DNA of 64,000 bases from Eledone cirrhosa (GCA_964016885.1 OZ024745.1:55221300-55285299), one strand, 5' to 3'; positions 25,640-37,882 are shown, numbered from the stretch's first letter. Notes: a model not told the origin generated them from the letters alone. Made by a program: numbers and translations.

Positions 25640-25997
25640 CGAACCTTGAGGTGATCAGTGGCGAAACGCGCGTCACCTACCAATAAATGCAATGAAGGAG
25701 TAATTCAATCGTCCTTGTTATCTAGGAGATTCCAACCAGAATGGTTGCATTTTTTAAGGGTATATCAATATTTATTTATAAAACTAACCTATATTATATT
25801 TTATCTGATGAAAGCGCACCATAGTTTGGTCTGGTGGCCCTTGAAATATGTATAATGAAATAAATATGGTTTTATAAATATAGTTTCCATTTGTTAATAT
25901 ATTGTATATTTACTCCAATAATTTGTTGTGTGCTTTATATCAGTTATAAAAATATGTTGCTTGTTGTATCCCAACAAATTAAATATATCCTCTACAT
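25640..25997 (+). repeat. PLE terminal repeat with hammerhead
   Basis: Forward copy of the AAGCACACC-family repeat: 'GGTATATCAATATTTATT', the ribozyme, 'GGTTTTATAAATATAGTTTC', then a tail with 'TATCAGTTATAAA' and 'TTGTATCCCAACAAA'. It ends at a (TA)n run. No partner arm or coding DNA is seen nearby. Confidence 0.8.
25788..25876 (+). ncRNA. Type I hammerhead ribozyme, AAGCACACC family (copy c)
   Basis: CTGATGA at 25,805-25,811, GAAA at 25,843-25,846. Helix II is AAG/CTT, a C-C mismatch, GC/GC, one bulged G, and ACC/GGT. Helix III is U-AUGU-A, followed by AUA. Helix I pairs CCTATATTATATTTTAT with ATGAAATAAATATGG with one or two bulges. All core residues are present. Confidence 0.8.
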
Positions 25998-26020
25998 ATA
26001 TATATATATATATATATATA

Positions 26021-26104
<84 letters not shown>

Positions 26105-26120
26105 GCGTGCGGTGTGTGTG
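25998..26120. repeat. (TA)n(TG)n compound microsatellite
   Basis: About 12 TA units, then about 45 TG units ending in GC-interrupted repeats. Confidence 0.95.
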
Positions 26121-26961
26121 TATAAAATCTCCGAAGGTGTAAAACAGTAAAAAGTAAAACACTGCTCAAACAGTCATGTTATATTTTTTATATTATGTTA
26201 TATTTTTATATTCGTACACGGAACAAATGTGTTCCCTAAGATTTCAAGATTGTAAGGTAATCAAAAGTGCGACATAATTTGTAGGCGCTAGGACAAAATA
26301 ATACATATATTAGTAAAACTAGAGGAAGTACCGAAATCGCGGTGGTTTCTGGTATTTCACTCATCACACTATTTGAAGTGATGAATCTATTCCTACTGTG
26401 GTTAACTTGTTTTTTACACTTTATATAGATTTCATGATCACATACTTTAGGTGAAGGGGTAATTAATGGAATTACTTACCGTGGTGTGTTATATAGTTGA
26501 AAAGGATTTATTAGTAATGTCTTATATCAAACATAAACTGTTAAATATAATACGTCCTTACTTTCAACGAACTTTGTATTCGTCTCTGTGTTAATGCGAA
26601 TTATCAAACACTCTCCCAGACACGTACACAAGAGGAAACCATATCTACTTGAAGTAGTAATATATTTCATTAAAATCTAAGGCATTTATATATTAACGAG
26701 TTAAGTCAAATTATATAAGTGCATTCAAAATAAAAGAAATTGTATTTATTTATGTATACATGTGACATATATATGCGCATATGAAACAAAGAAAAACAAA
26801 GAAATATATACGAACCATTAGAAGTGAATAATCATACGTACATACATAAAGCATACATATATACATACTTACGTATAGCACAGAGCATATGTGAATAAAC
26901 ACACATGCACTGTGTTGTATTCTGACAGTATTGTGTTAGCTCAATGTACAAGAACAGAGCT
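26121..26961. other. No recognisable gene
   Basis: AT-rich, no assignable feature. Confidence 0.45.
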
Positions 26962-27004
26962 GTTATATGTAAAAGAAACCAAAGAACGCTTACATACCCA
27001 AACA

Positions 27005-27076
27005 GTTTTTATTTGCTTACAATGTTTCATCCATACCGTTTGGTAAGAATACTCAGAGCTCAATAAACACAGTGCT
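27005..27076 (-). ncRNA. Hammerhead motif with a mutated core
   Basis: Minus strand: CTGAGTA at 27,056-27,050 instead of CTGANGA, so the invariant G8 is T. Helix II hairpin TACC-AAAC-GGTA, GAAA and the C-ATT-G-TA cleavage end are kept. Predicted inactive. Confidence 0.65.
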
Positions 27077-27702
27077 GAGTATAAGCTCCACCAAGCTTAT
27101 TCACACGAAGAATCGGAATACAATAGAGGGCAAAGATAGGGAGATAGGAGATGGCGAACAAGGAGGGGGTACATGTTGAGGTTGTTAAGCACCACAGCTA
27201 AATGCTAGGGCACAAGCAGATTTTACAAGAGGCAGATACAATTGATGGCACACAAAAGCAAAACATACGGGCAATTGTTAAAACATGATAAAAAAAAAAT
27301 AATAATAACATAAAAGGAAGATAATATAAAGAGATAAAAAGTAAATAGAGGGTAAACAATTTTTTTTTTAAATGTTTAAAAGGAAAGAAATTAAAAAAAA
27401 TGTTTTATGCACATAAAAAAACCAGAGGAATGTAAGCGCTGGTCCCTAATATAAACGAGTGAATAGGAACTCCGTAACCTATAGTTATATATTATTTTTT
27501 TTTATTATGTTTTAACCATTGCTTGTATTTTTTGTTTTGTGTGCATCTTGTAAAATCTGCTTGTGCCCTAGCATTTAGCTGTGGTGCTTAACAACCCCAA
27601 CATGTACCCCCTCCTTGTTCGCCATCTACTATCTCCCTATCTTTGCCCTATACTGTATTCCGATTGTTCGTGTGACTAAGCTTGGTGGAGCTTATACTCA
27701 GC

Positions 27703-27775
27703 ACTGTGTTTATTAATCTCTGAGGAAACCTACCAAACGGTATGGATGAAACATTGTAAGCAAATAAAAACTGTT
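27703..27775 (+). ncRNA. Candidate type I hammerhead ribozyme
   Basis: CTGAGGA at 27,720-27,726 (the N of CTGANGA is G) and GAAA at 27,748-27,751. Helix II is CC/GG plus TACC-AAAC-GGTA. Helix III is a single C-G pair closing ATT, with triplet GTA, so the cut would follow 27,758. Helix I is short near the core (AG with CT), then interrupted. Confidence 0.65.
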
Positions 27776-27812
27776 TGAGTATGTAAGCGTTCTTTGGTTT
27801 CTTTTACATATC

Positions 27813-27887
27813 GTATACATATATACATACATACACACACACACACACATATATATATATATTTATATTTATATATATATATATATA
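27813..27887. repeat. TA/CA simple sequence
   Basis: TACATACA, CACACA and TATA runs between two fold-back elements. Confidence 0.85.
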
Positions 27888-28095
27888 GGAACGAGTAGGA
27901 ACCGACGGCTGAGCTCAAGCCGTTTCGACAGCTAATTCTGGACTATTCATTTAGTCCAGAATAAGCCGTCGAAACGGCTTGAGCTCAGCCGTCGGGGTCC
28001 TACTCGTTCCTACTACCCACTCTACTACCCTAAGTATTGAGTACTTTGGTGCGTTATGGTCCACCTGGTTCCTTACCACATTTCCTTCGTTATAT
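27888..28095. repeat. Short palindrome and terminal segment of a PLE-type repeat
   Basis: Arms of about 58 bp (27,888-27,946 and 27,953-28,010) pair almost perfectly around a six-base loop. Each contains the hairpin AGCCGT-CGAA-ACGGCT or a variant. The plus-strand continuation to 28,090 ('CTACTACCCTAAGTATTGAG') matches 20,960-21,040. Confidence 0.85.
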
Positions 28096-28673
28096 ATATA
28101 TATATATATATATATAGTTTTGCGAGGTTTTTTATATGAAATCGTGTGTCGAAACAGATATTGTTATATTTGGGGAGGGTCATATTTGCGTAATATTGCC
28201 AGAATTAATAACAGAACACACTCACTGTTTGGTTGGTTTTCGCTTCTCGCTGTCTTTTATATGTATATATCTGCGATCTAACTTATTCGGTCCTCAATGT
28301 TGCCATTGACTGACCGGCGGTCAAAAATAATACAGATACAATATAGACAAACACATATATATATAGTTTACATAAATCTTTCGTTGCACATCTGCAACAT
28401 CGTCAGTGGTGTTATATTCATTGTTCCTCCTGTTGTGTTGTATGTCTACGCCATTTTTTTGTTCAGTCTGTCTATATATTTATTTATTTATTTGTTTGTT
28501 TATCTTATTTTATTTTGTCTTCTTTGCGCATGCGTTTGCGTGTGTGTATAGTGTTATGTGTGATGTGTGACTAGTGTGTATAGTGTTGTGTCTGCTGGGT
28601 GACTAGTGTGTGTTTATGTGCTTGTGTATGTATTTATTTATCTTATTTTATTTAATTTAATTTACTTATTTAT
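28096..28673 (-). repeat. 3' non-coding/terminal repeat of the 742-aa PLE
   Basis: Lies directly downstream of the intact PLE gene on the minus strand. It has a (TA)n at 28,091-28,115, then 28,116-28,360, which matches 13,480-13,925. A CTGACGA ... GCAACGAAA hairpin at 28,406-28,379 resembles a hammerhead core with helix II GTTGC/GCAAC, but helix I and a cleavage triplet are not clear. 28,440-28,673 is TTTA/TG-rich with no frame. Confidence 0.6.
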
Positions 28674-30902
28674 TTATACTTCTCTTAGGTCAGTGTTGTT
28701 TGTTTGGGTGTTGTTGTTGTTCCACTCATTCTTTCTGTTTAGCTTTGGTCTTCTAATTTCTATTTCACTGGCCTCTCTGATTTGCCTATCTGCTGGGTCA
28801 TTCCTATGTTTAGATATTATTCTAATTTCTATGTTGTCTATGTTACCGTCATGATGTTGTCTAGCATGTTCGTATAGTACTGACCCGTTTTTTCGTCCTT
28901 TTAGTTCCCCCCAGTGTTGGTCTATCCTTTCACCTATGCTACGAGCTGTCTCACCTATGTATGTTGTTGTCGTGTTTCTGCAAGTACCCTCTGTACATCT
29001 TATGCTATAGACTACGTTTCTAGTTTTACAGTTTATCCGGGGGTTCACCTTACATATGATACATTTCCTATTGGTACAGTGGGTTTTCTTAAAAGGGTAG
29101 GTTTTGCTGATCAGGGATTTTATGGTGGTTCCTGGCTTTTCTACCACCTTTATTTTTAAGTGGGTCTTTCTCAGGGCCTTTCTACACTGGTTAGCTAATT
29201 TCCCTCCAGGGGTGGCGTCCACAAACATGACACTCTGATATCTCTGGTTGTCGTACCATGATGTGGCCTTCCCTATCTTATGTCTAGCCCTATCTAAGCT
29301 ATTCCATGATTTGCTCCTGTATAGTGGGCAAATTCCTTTCATGTCCAGTTCTATGAGGGTCTTATACTTTTCCATGGCTCCTTCGTATACTCTGACTCTG
29401 TCTCTTTGGTTGTAGCCAGAGAACTGCATGCGGTTGATGAAGTGTTGGATGTGTCCTTCCATTTCTGTTGGGTCGCACATGCTGGACACATTCTTCATCA
29501 CTCGTACCAAATCTGCGATCAGAATGTTAAACTTAGCACTACTGGACATTGCTGAGTTTTTGAGTATCAGGTATTTGGAGGCCATGGGTTTAGCATAGTG
29601 TGAGTGGAGAATTTGGGCTCTCTCGTCTATAGTGTTAATCCAGAGTTCTGTGTCTAATACAGGTAGTCTATTGTTAGGGTGTTTGGAAGGGAAGTCTATA
29701 GTTACAGTTATACTCTGGTGTATGGAATTAGCTATCTGCTGGATGCTTTCCATCGTGCTACGTTCTAAATCAAACTTGTTAGTGCTCTCTAGTGGGGGTG
29801 TTCTTATAACTATATTGATATCGTCTACATAACGAGAGTACATGATGAGGTCTATGGAGCTTTCATTAAGGAGATCTTTAAGTCTCCTTTCCCACCATAC
29901 CATGAAAAGGTTGGCAACATCGCCAGCTATGCTGACGCCGATGGCTGCTCCCTCATTTTGGGTGTAGATTTTCTCATTGAACTTAAATATGTGGCCCTTT
30001 AGGGTAGTTTTGATACTAGCCCCTATTGCATGTGCGACCATTTTTCTTACCTGATCAGTGTTTTGGGGGGTCCGTATAGCTTTGGTCCACCCAATCCACC
30101 TTCCTATGGGAGTCTTTTTAGCCATTGAGGTTATGGTGGGGGGTCTACCTCTTATAGGTCTACTAGGGCAGAAACATCTAAGGTCATGGCTGTCTAGGTA
30201 GTCAGTGTCGTAGGTAAGTCTAAGTAGGAGGCCCAGTTCGTCTGTGTCGACGTCGCAGAACTCCACCTCACTCTCAATGATCATCTCCACACATCTTTTC
30301 ACAGCAAAATCAATGTTAATGGATGGGTACAGTGACACCACATCCATGCTGCCTATTATGCAGTTGGATAGGCTCCTGTTTTTGTTGCACTCACTGATTC
30401 CGCTGAGGAGGTCCTCTGTACTTTCACATACATCTGGGGACATCTTGATTATGGGGCGTATAACCATTGAGAGGAAGTAGGAGATCCTGTAGTTGCTAGC
30501 TATATTAGCTCCGCATACAGGTCTTGTTGGTGGTCCTATTGTCGGGTCGTCGACTGTCTTGTGGTCTTTGCGGAGCCCATACAAGGGTGGTATGCCATTG
30601 TTAGACGCCTGGAAGTTGTTGGCAGTGCGTCTGCTTGGCTTTAGGATGTCAGTCCACATCATCATGTGAGCGTTGAGGATTTTTTCTCTCCCATCGTGTG
30701 TTAGTTGTGCAACTTCGCTCGTGTTCGTGATGTGGGGTTGCATTGCCTCGATGTAGTTCGGCATGCTATCTATTGACATCCTACCAGACTTATCTGTGGG
30801 TAGACACACTACCTCACCATCCCTTGTGCGCTGCTTGAGGCTAACCAAGCCTTCTACAGGTTTTATCCCAAGTTGTTGGGCCTCTGGTCTGCTCTGTCTC
30901 AT
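28674..30902 (-). CDS. Penelope-like element polyprotein (RT + GIY-YIG), 742 aa, uninterrupted
   Basis: Retroelement polyprotein: reverse transcriptase plus endonuclease for target cutting. Seen in order: 'LPTDKSGR' (aa 34-41), 'PPLYGLRKDHK' (105-115), 'PVCGANIASNYRISYFL' (128-144), motif A 'GSMDVVSLYPSIN' with Asp186, motif B 'GAAIGVSIAGDVANLFM' (318-334), motif C 'YSRYVDDINIVI' with VDD at 359-361, a thumb region, 'VDATPGGKLANQCRKAL', a Cys cluster (C609, C614, C617, C625), then GIY-YIG with 'VVYSI' (630-634), 'TYIGETARSIGERIDQH' (647-663) and the likely catalytic Glu in 'ASEIEI' (711-716). No stop in 2,229 bases. The ATG used is preceded in frame by a stop nine codons upstream, and the N-terminal part usual in PLEs is short, so the gene is probably 5'-truncated. 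Domain order fits C-terminal-endonuclease PLEs. It differs strongly from the other PLE genes here. Expression is unknown. Confidence 0.92.
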   Translation of the reverse strand: MRQSRPEAQQLGIKPVEGLVSLKQRTRDGEVVCLPTDKSGRMSIDSMPNYIEAMQPHITNTSEVAQLTHDGREKILNAHMMMWTDILKPSRRTANNFQASNNGIPPLYGLRKDHKTVDDPTIGPPTRPVCGANIASNYRISYFLSMVIRPIIKMSPDVCESTEDLLSGISECNKNRSLSNCIIGSMDVVSLYPSINIDFAVKRCVEMIIESEVEFCDVDTDELGLLLRLTYDTDYLDSHDLRCFCPSRPIRGRPPTITSMAKKTPIGRWIGWTKAIRTPQNTDQVRKMVAHAIGASIKTTLKGHIFKFNEKIYTQNEGAAIGVSIAGDVANLFMVWWERRLKDLLNESSIDLIMYSRYVDDINIVIRTPPLESTNKFDLERSTMESIQQIANSIHQSITVTIDFPSKHPNNRLPVLDTELWINTIDERAQILHSHYAKPMASKYLILKNSAMSSSAKFNILIADLVRVMKNVSSMCDPTEMEGHIQHFINRMQFSGYNQRDRVRVYEGAMEKYKTLIELDMKGICPLYRSKSWNSLDRARHKIGKATSWYDNQRYQSVMFVDATPGGKLANQCRKALRKTHLKIKVVEKPGTTIKSLISKTYPFKKTHCTNRKCIICKVNPRINCKTRNVVYSIRCTEGTCRNTTTTYIGETARSIGERIDQHWGELKGRKNGSVLYEHARQHHDGNIDNIEIRIISKHRNDPADRQIREASEIEIRRPKLNRKNEWNNNNTQTNNTDLREV

Positions 30903-32431
<1,529 letters not shown>

Positions 32432-32465
32432 ATTGGATTACAAGTATATATACTTGTAATCCAAT
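32432..32465. repeat. Perfect 34-bp palindrome
   Basis: ATTGGATTACAAGTATA followed directly by its reverse complement, no loop, next to a short TA run. Confidence 0.9.
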
Positions 32466-32709
32466 TTAATAAGCCATTGAATAACTTCATTGGCGTTTCC
32501 TCATACGTTTTGTGTGGTTGTCTGCTTGGTAGTAGGAATTACTCCATCAAGGATATTGTTACTAATACTTCCTATATCTGCGGTTAAAAAGCATATTAAC
32601 CTAAGATATGGTTTTTAAGATATGGTTTTTAAGGTGAATCCTAGGGAGGTTAGGTATATAAGGTTCAGTGTATTTTTCCAACTTCAATTGTTTTACAAAA
32701 TAAATATAC
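32466..32709. other. No gene seen
   Basis: A 17-bp near-tandem repeat (AAGATATGGTTTTT) occurs at 32,600-32,632; nothing else. Confidence 0.4.
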
Positions 32710-33613
<904 letters not shown>

Positions 33614-33651
33614 AATATATGAAATATTAGAATCAAAGAACTGTTCAAAAC

Positions 33652-33712
33652 ATTTTTATGCTTACAACTGTTTCCTCCAAACCGAGGTTTGGATTATTCG
33701 GAGCAATTTATT
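33652..33712 (-). ncRNA. Hammerhead-like motif, mutated core (left arm)
   Basis: Minus strand: CCGAATA where CTGANGA is expected, a perfect helix II TCCAAAC-CTCG-GTTTGGA, then GAAA, C-AGTT-G and triplet TA. Two core changes make activity unlikely. Confidence 0.55.
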
Positions 33713-34687
33713 AATGAATGAACACTTATATGACCTCCTTTTCACCCAAGAGACATACAGATACATATGCAAATGTTGTGGGTCAACATTCATTACAGCA
33801 TTTAGAGTGGCAGTACACACTTAGAGATTACATTCATATTAAAGGATACAATCAACAATACAGGTTAAAATACAACATGAAATTAAGCGGTTATATAGTG
33901 GAAAGGTTATATGTGTGGCAAGCACGTGCGTCTTGTTTATATAGTGTGGCAGAGAGTTACGTGTAGTAGAAGCACTTAAGTAGGTAAACAAGAGTGTTAG
34001 GTTGGTTGATCTGGTGACAAATTCTTTATATGATTGTTATAGTCTGTGTGTGGAGAAATAATATAAGCATTAAAAATAGTGCAAGCACTAAAAATATTCG
34101 AAATGCGCAGCGAAGGGATGATATGGACTTCATGTACTTCGACATTTTCATAGTCTGGGGAGTGTATTTTTCACATTATATGCCCCTCACATAACCCACG
34201 ACGATTCAATATCGAATCGTCGTGGGTTATGTGAGGGGCATATAATGTGAAAAATACACTCCCCAGACTATGAAAATGTCGAAGCACATGAAGTCCATAT
34301 CATCCCTTCGCTGCGCATTTCGAATATTTTTAGTGCTTGCACTATTTTTAATGCTTATATTATTCCTCCACACACAGACTATAACAATCATATAAAGAAT
34401 TTGTCACCAGATCAACCAACCTAACACTCTTGTTTACCTACTTAAGTGCTTCTACTACACGTAACTCTCTGCCACACTATATAAACAAGACGCACGTGCT
34501 TGCCACACATATAACCTTTCCACTATATAACCGCTTAATTTCATGTTGTATTTTAACCTGTATTTTTGATTGTATCCTTTAATATGAATGTAATCTCTAA
34601 ATGCTGTAATGAATGTTGACCCACAATATTTGCATATGTATCTGTATGTCTCTTGGGTGAAAAGGAGGTCATATAAGTGTTCATTCA

Positions 34688-34748
34688 TTAATAAATTGCT
34701 CCGAAGAATCCAAACCTCGGTTTGGAGGAAACAGTTGTAAGCATAAAA
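34688..34748 (+). ncRNA. Hammerhead-like motif, one core change (right arm)
   Basis: CCGAAGA at 34,701-34,707 (U4 is C), helix II TCCAAAC-CTCG-GTTTGGA, GAAA at 34,728-34,731, helix III C-AGTT-G, triplet GTA. Helix I starts with four pairs, TGCT with AGCA. Probably a decayed ribozyme. Confidence 0.6.
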
Positions 34749-34785
34749 ATGTTTTGAACAGTTCTTTGATTCTTATATTTCATAT

Positions 34786-34950
34786 AACTGCTCTGTAAAT
34801 CATCTGATGTTTTTACATTGAGCTACTTAACTTACTGGTAATAAGGTAGTAATATATTACTGCCTACCACTATTTAGGGGATGTATAAAAATACATATAA
34901 CTGCAAAAGGTTTTTGTATTTACATAACCATAAATAGTATAATTAATTAA

Positions 34951-35021
<71 letters not shown>

Positions 35022-35025
35022 GTTA
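34786..35025. repeat. AT-rich spacer and (TA)n array
   Basis: 34,786-34,953 has nothing recognisable; 34,954-35,019 is pure TA. Confidence 0.85.
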
Positions 35026-36135
35026 AAACTGGGACGGGAACAAAAACAGAGAGGCAGTACAAACAAAAGTTTATTAGGTTCACGCTCTTAAGAGCGGGGG
35101 GGGGGGCGTTTCGGGCATAAGCCCTTCTTCAGGAGAAAAATGGGTGGAAAGAGAGTTCCGAGGGTGTATGGAGGAGTGGTGGAGAGACATTTAGAAAAAA
35201 GGGGGAGAGAGGAAAAGGGGGGGGGAAACGGTGGAAGGGGTACAAATAAAAATTAAAATAAACATAAAGATAAACAAGTGGTGGAAGGGTGTGGGGCGTG
35301 TATGGGTGGTGGTGGGTGGAGGAGGGAGAGGTAGGCTGTGGTCCGAGCGGGGAGGGGTGAAGGTGGTGTTTGTGTATGTGTGTAGGTGTACGTGTGTGTG
35401 TGTGTGTGTGTGAAAGTGAGAGTTGGGGGAAGAACGAGGTTCCATATTCAGGAAAAGGTGTGTGTGGAGTGGGGTGTAGGTGGGTGTGTGCGTGCGTGTG
35501 GATGGGGAGGGGTAAGAGTGGTGGGGGAGGGAATGGGGGTTGATTCCGGAGGCTGAGTGTGTATAGTGAGGGTACGCACGTGTGTGTTGGTGTTTATACG
35601 TGATGTGGATGTAGATGGCGTGGTTCGAAAAAAAAATTGTTGTGAGTATATGTCCGTGGGTAAGTTCCTAAGGTAGTCCATGGAGTGTGCGATGAGAGGC
35701 CGGATATGTTTCATGTTATGGAGTCGATAGCTGGAACGATGACCGGTAGTGCGGAATCCGTTGGTTGTGGTGGTCGGAAGTGGGGAGATGTGGGGTGCGC
35801 GCGCAACATGAAATGGTCAGAGGGTCAAGGCAGGATGAAGTGATAGCAGTAGGGGAGAATGACAGGTGGAGAAATAGTCTGTGTGTGGTGAGGACTGTGT
35901 GTCTGTGTGTGCGGAGGTGCGGTGGACAGGAGAGAGGATGGGTAGGTGTGAAAGGTGGAGTGGGGAGGGGGTCATGTGAGGGGATGAGGTGTGTATTAGT
36001 AGAGGTGTTAGTGAGATGTGTGTGTGAAGGGTTGTGGGTGGAGCGGGTAGAGGGAGATGGAGAGAAAAGGTGTTGGGAACGATGGAGGGAGTGTAGTGTA
36101 CTGGTGTGTGTGTGCGTGTTTATATATTATATATA
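35026..36135 (-). repeat. PLE-type terminal region, G/T-rich on the plus strand
   Basis: The outer end on the minus strand shows CTGAAGA (35,132-35,126), hairpin GGGC-TTAT-GCCC and GAAA (35,112-35,109), a hammerhead-like core, then a C run (35,106-35,096) and a GCTCTTAAGAGC hairpin. No acceptable cleavage triplet is visible. The rest (35,150-36,115) is GTGTG/GGGAGG simple-type sequence, with a less repetitive part at 35,630-35,780. The long frames are low-complexity translations. Confidence 0.5.
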
Positions 36136-36461
36136 TAATATTGATGAGAAGAGGGCTGCGTGGTTACTGATAACGAGTGTTAGAAGGTAATTAATCTTTC
36201 ACTTTTTACGACTACATATTAAGGTAAATAAACCATGTTTCTTAAGAGATGGCAAGTTGCTTAATATATTAAAATGCATAATGAAATGATCCACGAAATT
36301 AGCGATATTGGATATTCATTGAATACAATAAACTACATTTCTATACATGCATTTCATTGTAATGGACAATTCTCCAATAATAAATATATTGTTCATGTTA
36401 TCTCCTGTGAACAATTACTTGTTGTCAACCAAATTCCCTAACGTTTAATTTATAGTGGTTA
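36136..36461. other. No gene seen
   Basis: AT-rich, unassigned. Confidence 0.4.
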
Positions 36462-36660
36462 ATGAATATGAAAATAGGACCACAATATGGATTATTTCTC
36501 TTAAAATGTATAATCTTTATATTACACTTTATACACAATAATGTTTGTTCGCGTTTGCTCTCAGGTGAACCAAGTTCTGAAGATTATAAATATTTAATTA
36601 CTCTAAGTGGGTTTACGACCAGAATTGCATCTGGGATCATGTTGTTTTTTTTTCCCGATT
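36462..36660 (+). other. Weak candidate coding exon (secreted protein?)
   Basis: The frame starts 'MNMKIGPQYGLFLLKCIIFI', which looks like a signal peptide, continues 'SGEPSSEDYKYLITLSGF' and reaches a good splice donor (GTAAGT) at about 36,661-36,666. A pyrimidine-rich acceptor-like TTTGCTCTCAG precedes GTGAACC near 36,564, so an alternative internal exon of about 97 bp is also possible. I do not recognise the protein. In AT-rich DNA such a frame can arise by chance. Lone exons of large-intron genes are expected in cephalopod genomes, which is why it is listed. Confidence 0.2.
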
Positions 36661-36909
36661 GTAAGTACCATATCAATTTCCAAAATTGGCATCAGTTTTT
36701 CGCTCTCACATACATAAGTGCAAAAAAAGACGCAATTAGTTTATTCCCCCATTTGTCTCCCTCCATTTTTTTCTATGTTAATATATATGTCTACTAGAGA
36801 ATATATACATTTTAACTGCATCCATTTTAAAACGAACTGTAGCTAAATCTACTGAATTTAACCACAAAAATTCATTTTGAAAATCCTCACCTTGTTGATA
36901 ATGTACATT

Positions 36910-36963
36910 TGTGGTAATGCAGTCCATTATATATAGCATAAAAGAACAAATGATTCTTTGATT
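36910..36963 (+). repeat. 54-bp direct repeat, left copy
   Basis: 'GTGGTAATGCAGTCCATTAT' through 'GATTCTTTGATT' recurs at 41,103-41,155 with very few differences. The two copies flank the SINE and satellite region. Confidence 0.85.
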
Positions 36964-37455
36964 GTGGAACACTCTTCTTCCTATATGTACTTGAAAAAGT
37001 TAGACAACGTACTGCATACCGTATATTTCAGGCAGCTCTATAAGTTTAAGATGACACTAATTTCAAATATTGCCAAAGAAGGAAATACACTCTCTGCAGC
37101 TTAACTGAAACTACTTTTCAAAAGGATATCTTTGCTAATTATTACATAGCACCATGCATATTCCTATTCAAGTTGGTAAGATATTTTATACGACTATAAA
37201 TAGATGTGATCTATTTTCATTATCATTAACCAATTACCTTTCTCAATATGAACCCGGGAGTCCAATATATATATATATACTCTATACTAGCCGAATTACT
37301 CGCGCCTTGCTGCGTTTCACACATTTTTTATGTAAGAAAATGATTGATTTGAAATCAGTGATATCATTTATGGAGAAAAACTCTGCATTTCAATATTACT
37401 CAATGTAAAATGCAATGCACGAAAAATTCGAAAACATTATTTTTTGTAATATATC
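36964..37455. other. No gene seen
   Basis: AT-rich. 37,275-37,450 ('CTAGCCGAATTACTCGCGCC') looks like part of an old dispersed repeat into which the next SINE inserted. Confidence 0.35.
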
Positions 37456-37624
37456 GGTAGAGGGTTGGACGCCATGCTTTCTATCATAGTTACGTCCCTT
37501 TACAGTCTGAGTTCAAATGCCGCCGAGGTTAACTTTGCCTTTCATCCTTACGGGGTCGATCAAATAAGGTACCCGTAATGTACTGGGTAATTGCTGGCCT
37601 TGTGCCTAAAGTAGAAACAATTAT
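37456..37624 (+). mobile_element. tRNA-derived cephalopod SINE, 5'-truncated
   Basis: Begins at 'GGTAGAGGGTTGGACGCC', lacking about 20 bases of the head found in the copy at 17,232. It keeps a B-box (GAGTTCAAATGCCG) and the tail 'GCCTAAAGTAGAAACAATT'. The sequence ATTATTTTTTGTAATATATC precedes (37,436-37,455) and follows (37,620-37,639) it exactly, a clear target-site duplication overlapping the tail. Confidence 0.92.
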
Positions 37625-37831
37625 TTTTTGTAATATATCAAATCAAAATTACATTATTAAATCTTTATTCTTATTTTGTTTCTTGTAAATATTATTTTTC
37701 AAAATATCAATTCAAAACTTTTGTGAATGGGCATCATATCTTGTCATTTACCTATGGTTTAAATTTCATATAGATCGAAGGGAAAATATTTTCAGCAGAG
37801 ATTTGTGCCCCCAGGAAGCCTACTGGGGGTT

Positions 37832-37852
37832 GGGGGGGGGGGGGGGGGGGGG
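37832..37852 (+). repeat. Poly-G tract (21 G)
   Basis: Homopolymer run between TTGGG and TTAACCCCC just before the satellite array. Confidence 0.9.
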
Positions 37853-37882
37853 TTAACCCCCATTAGATTGTCTTAGATATTA

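Larger units (their letters stand above)
26962..27812. repeat. Fold-back PLE-type element with two outward hammerheads
   Basis: The left arm (about 26,962-27,270) is the reverse complement of the right arm (about 27,530-27,812), with a 260-bp A/T-rich spacer. Each arm has 'GCATTTAGCTGTGGTGCTTA' (or its complement), 'GCTTGGTGGAGCTTATACTC' and a hammerhead at its outer end. No reading frame in the spacer. Confidence 0.85.
33614..34785. repeat. Large palindrome (arms about 0.57-0.59 kb, 6-bp loop), PLE-type
   Basis: The left arm (33,614-34,207) and right arm (34,214-34,785) are reverse complements with few differences, the clearest being about 20 extra bases in the left arm near 33,810-33,830. 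The central loop is 34,208-34,213. Both arms end outward in a hammerhead-like motif followed by 'GTAAGCATAAAAATG', as in the 27-kb fold-back. No frame encodes a recognisable protein. Confidence 0.9.

Noticed and set aside
28379..28406. Hammerhead-like CTGACGA hairpin downstream of the intact PLE
   Set aside because: Helix II can form (GTTGC/GCAAC) but I could not find helix I or a clear cleavage triplet, so it is mentioned only within the repeat entry.
35096..35132. Hammerhead-like CTGAAGA ... GAAA on the minus strand
   Set aside because: Core and helix II are present, but the triplet after helix III would be GTG, which is not a permitted site; kept only as a note.
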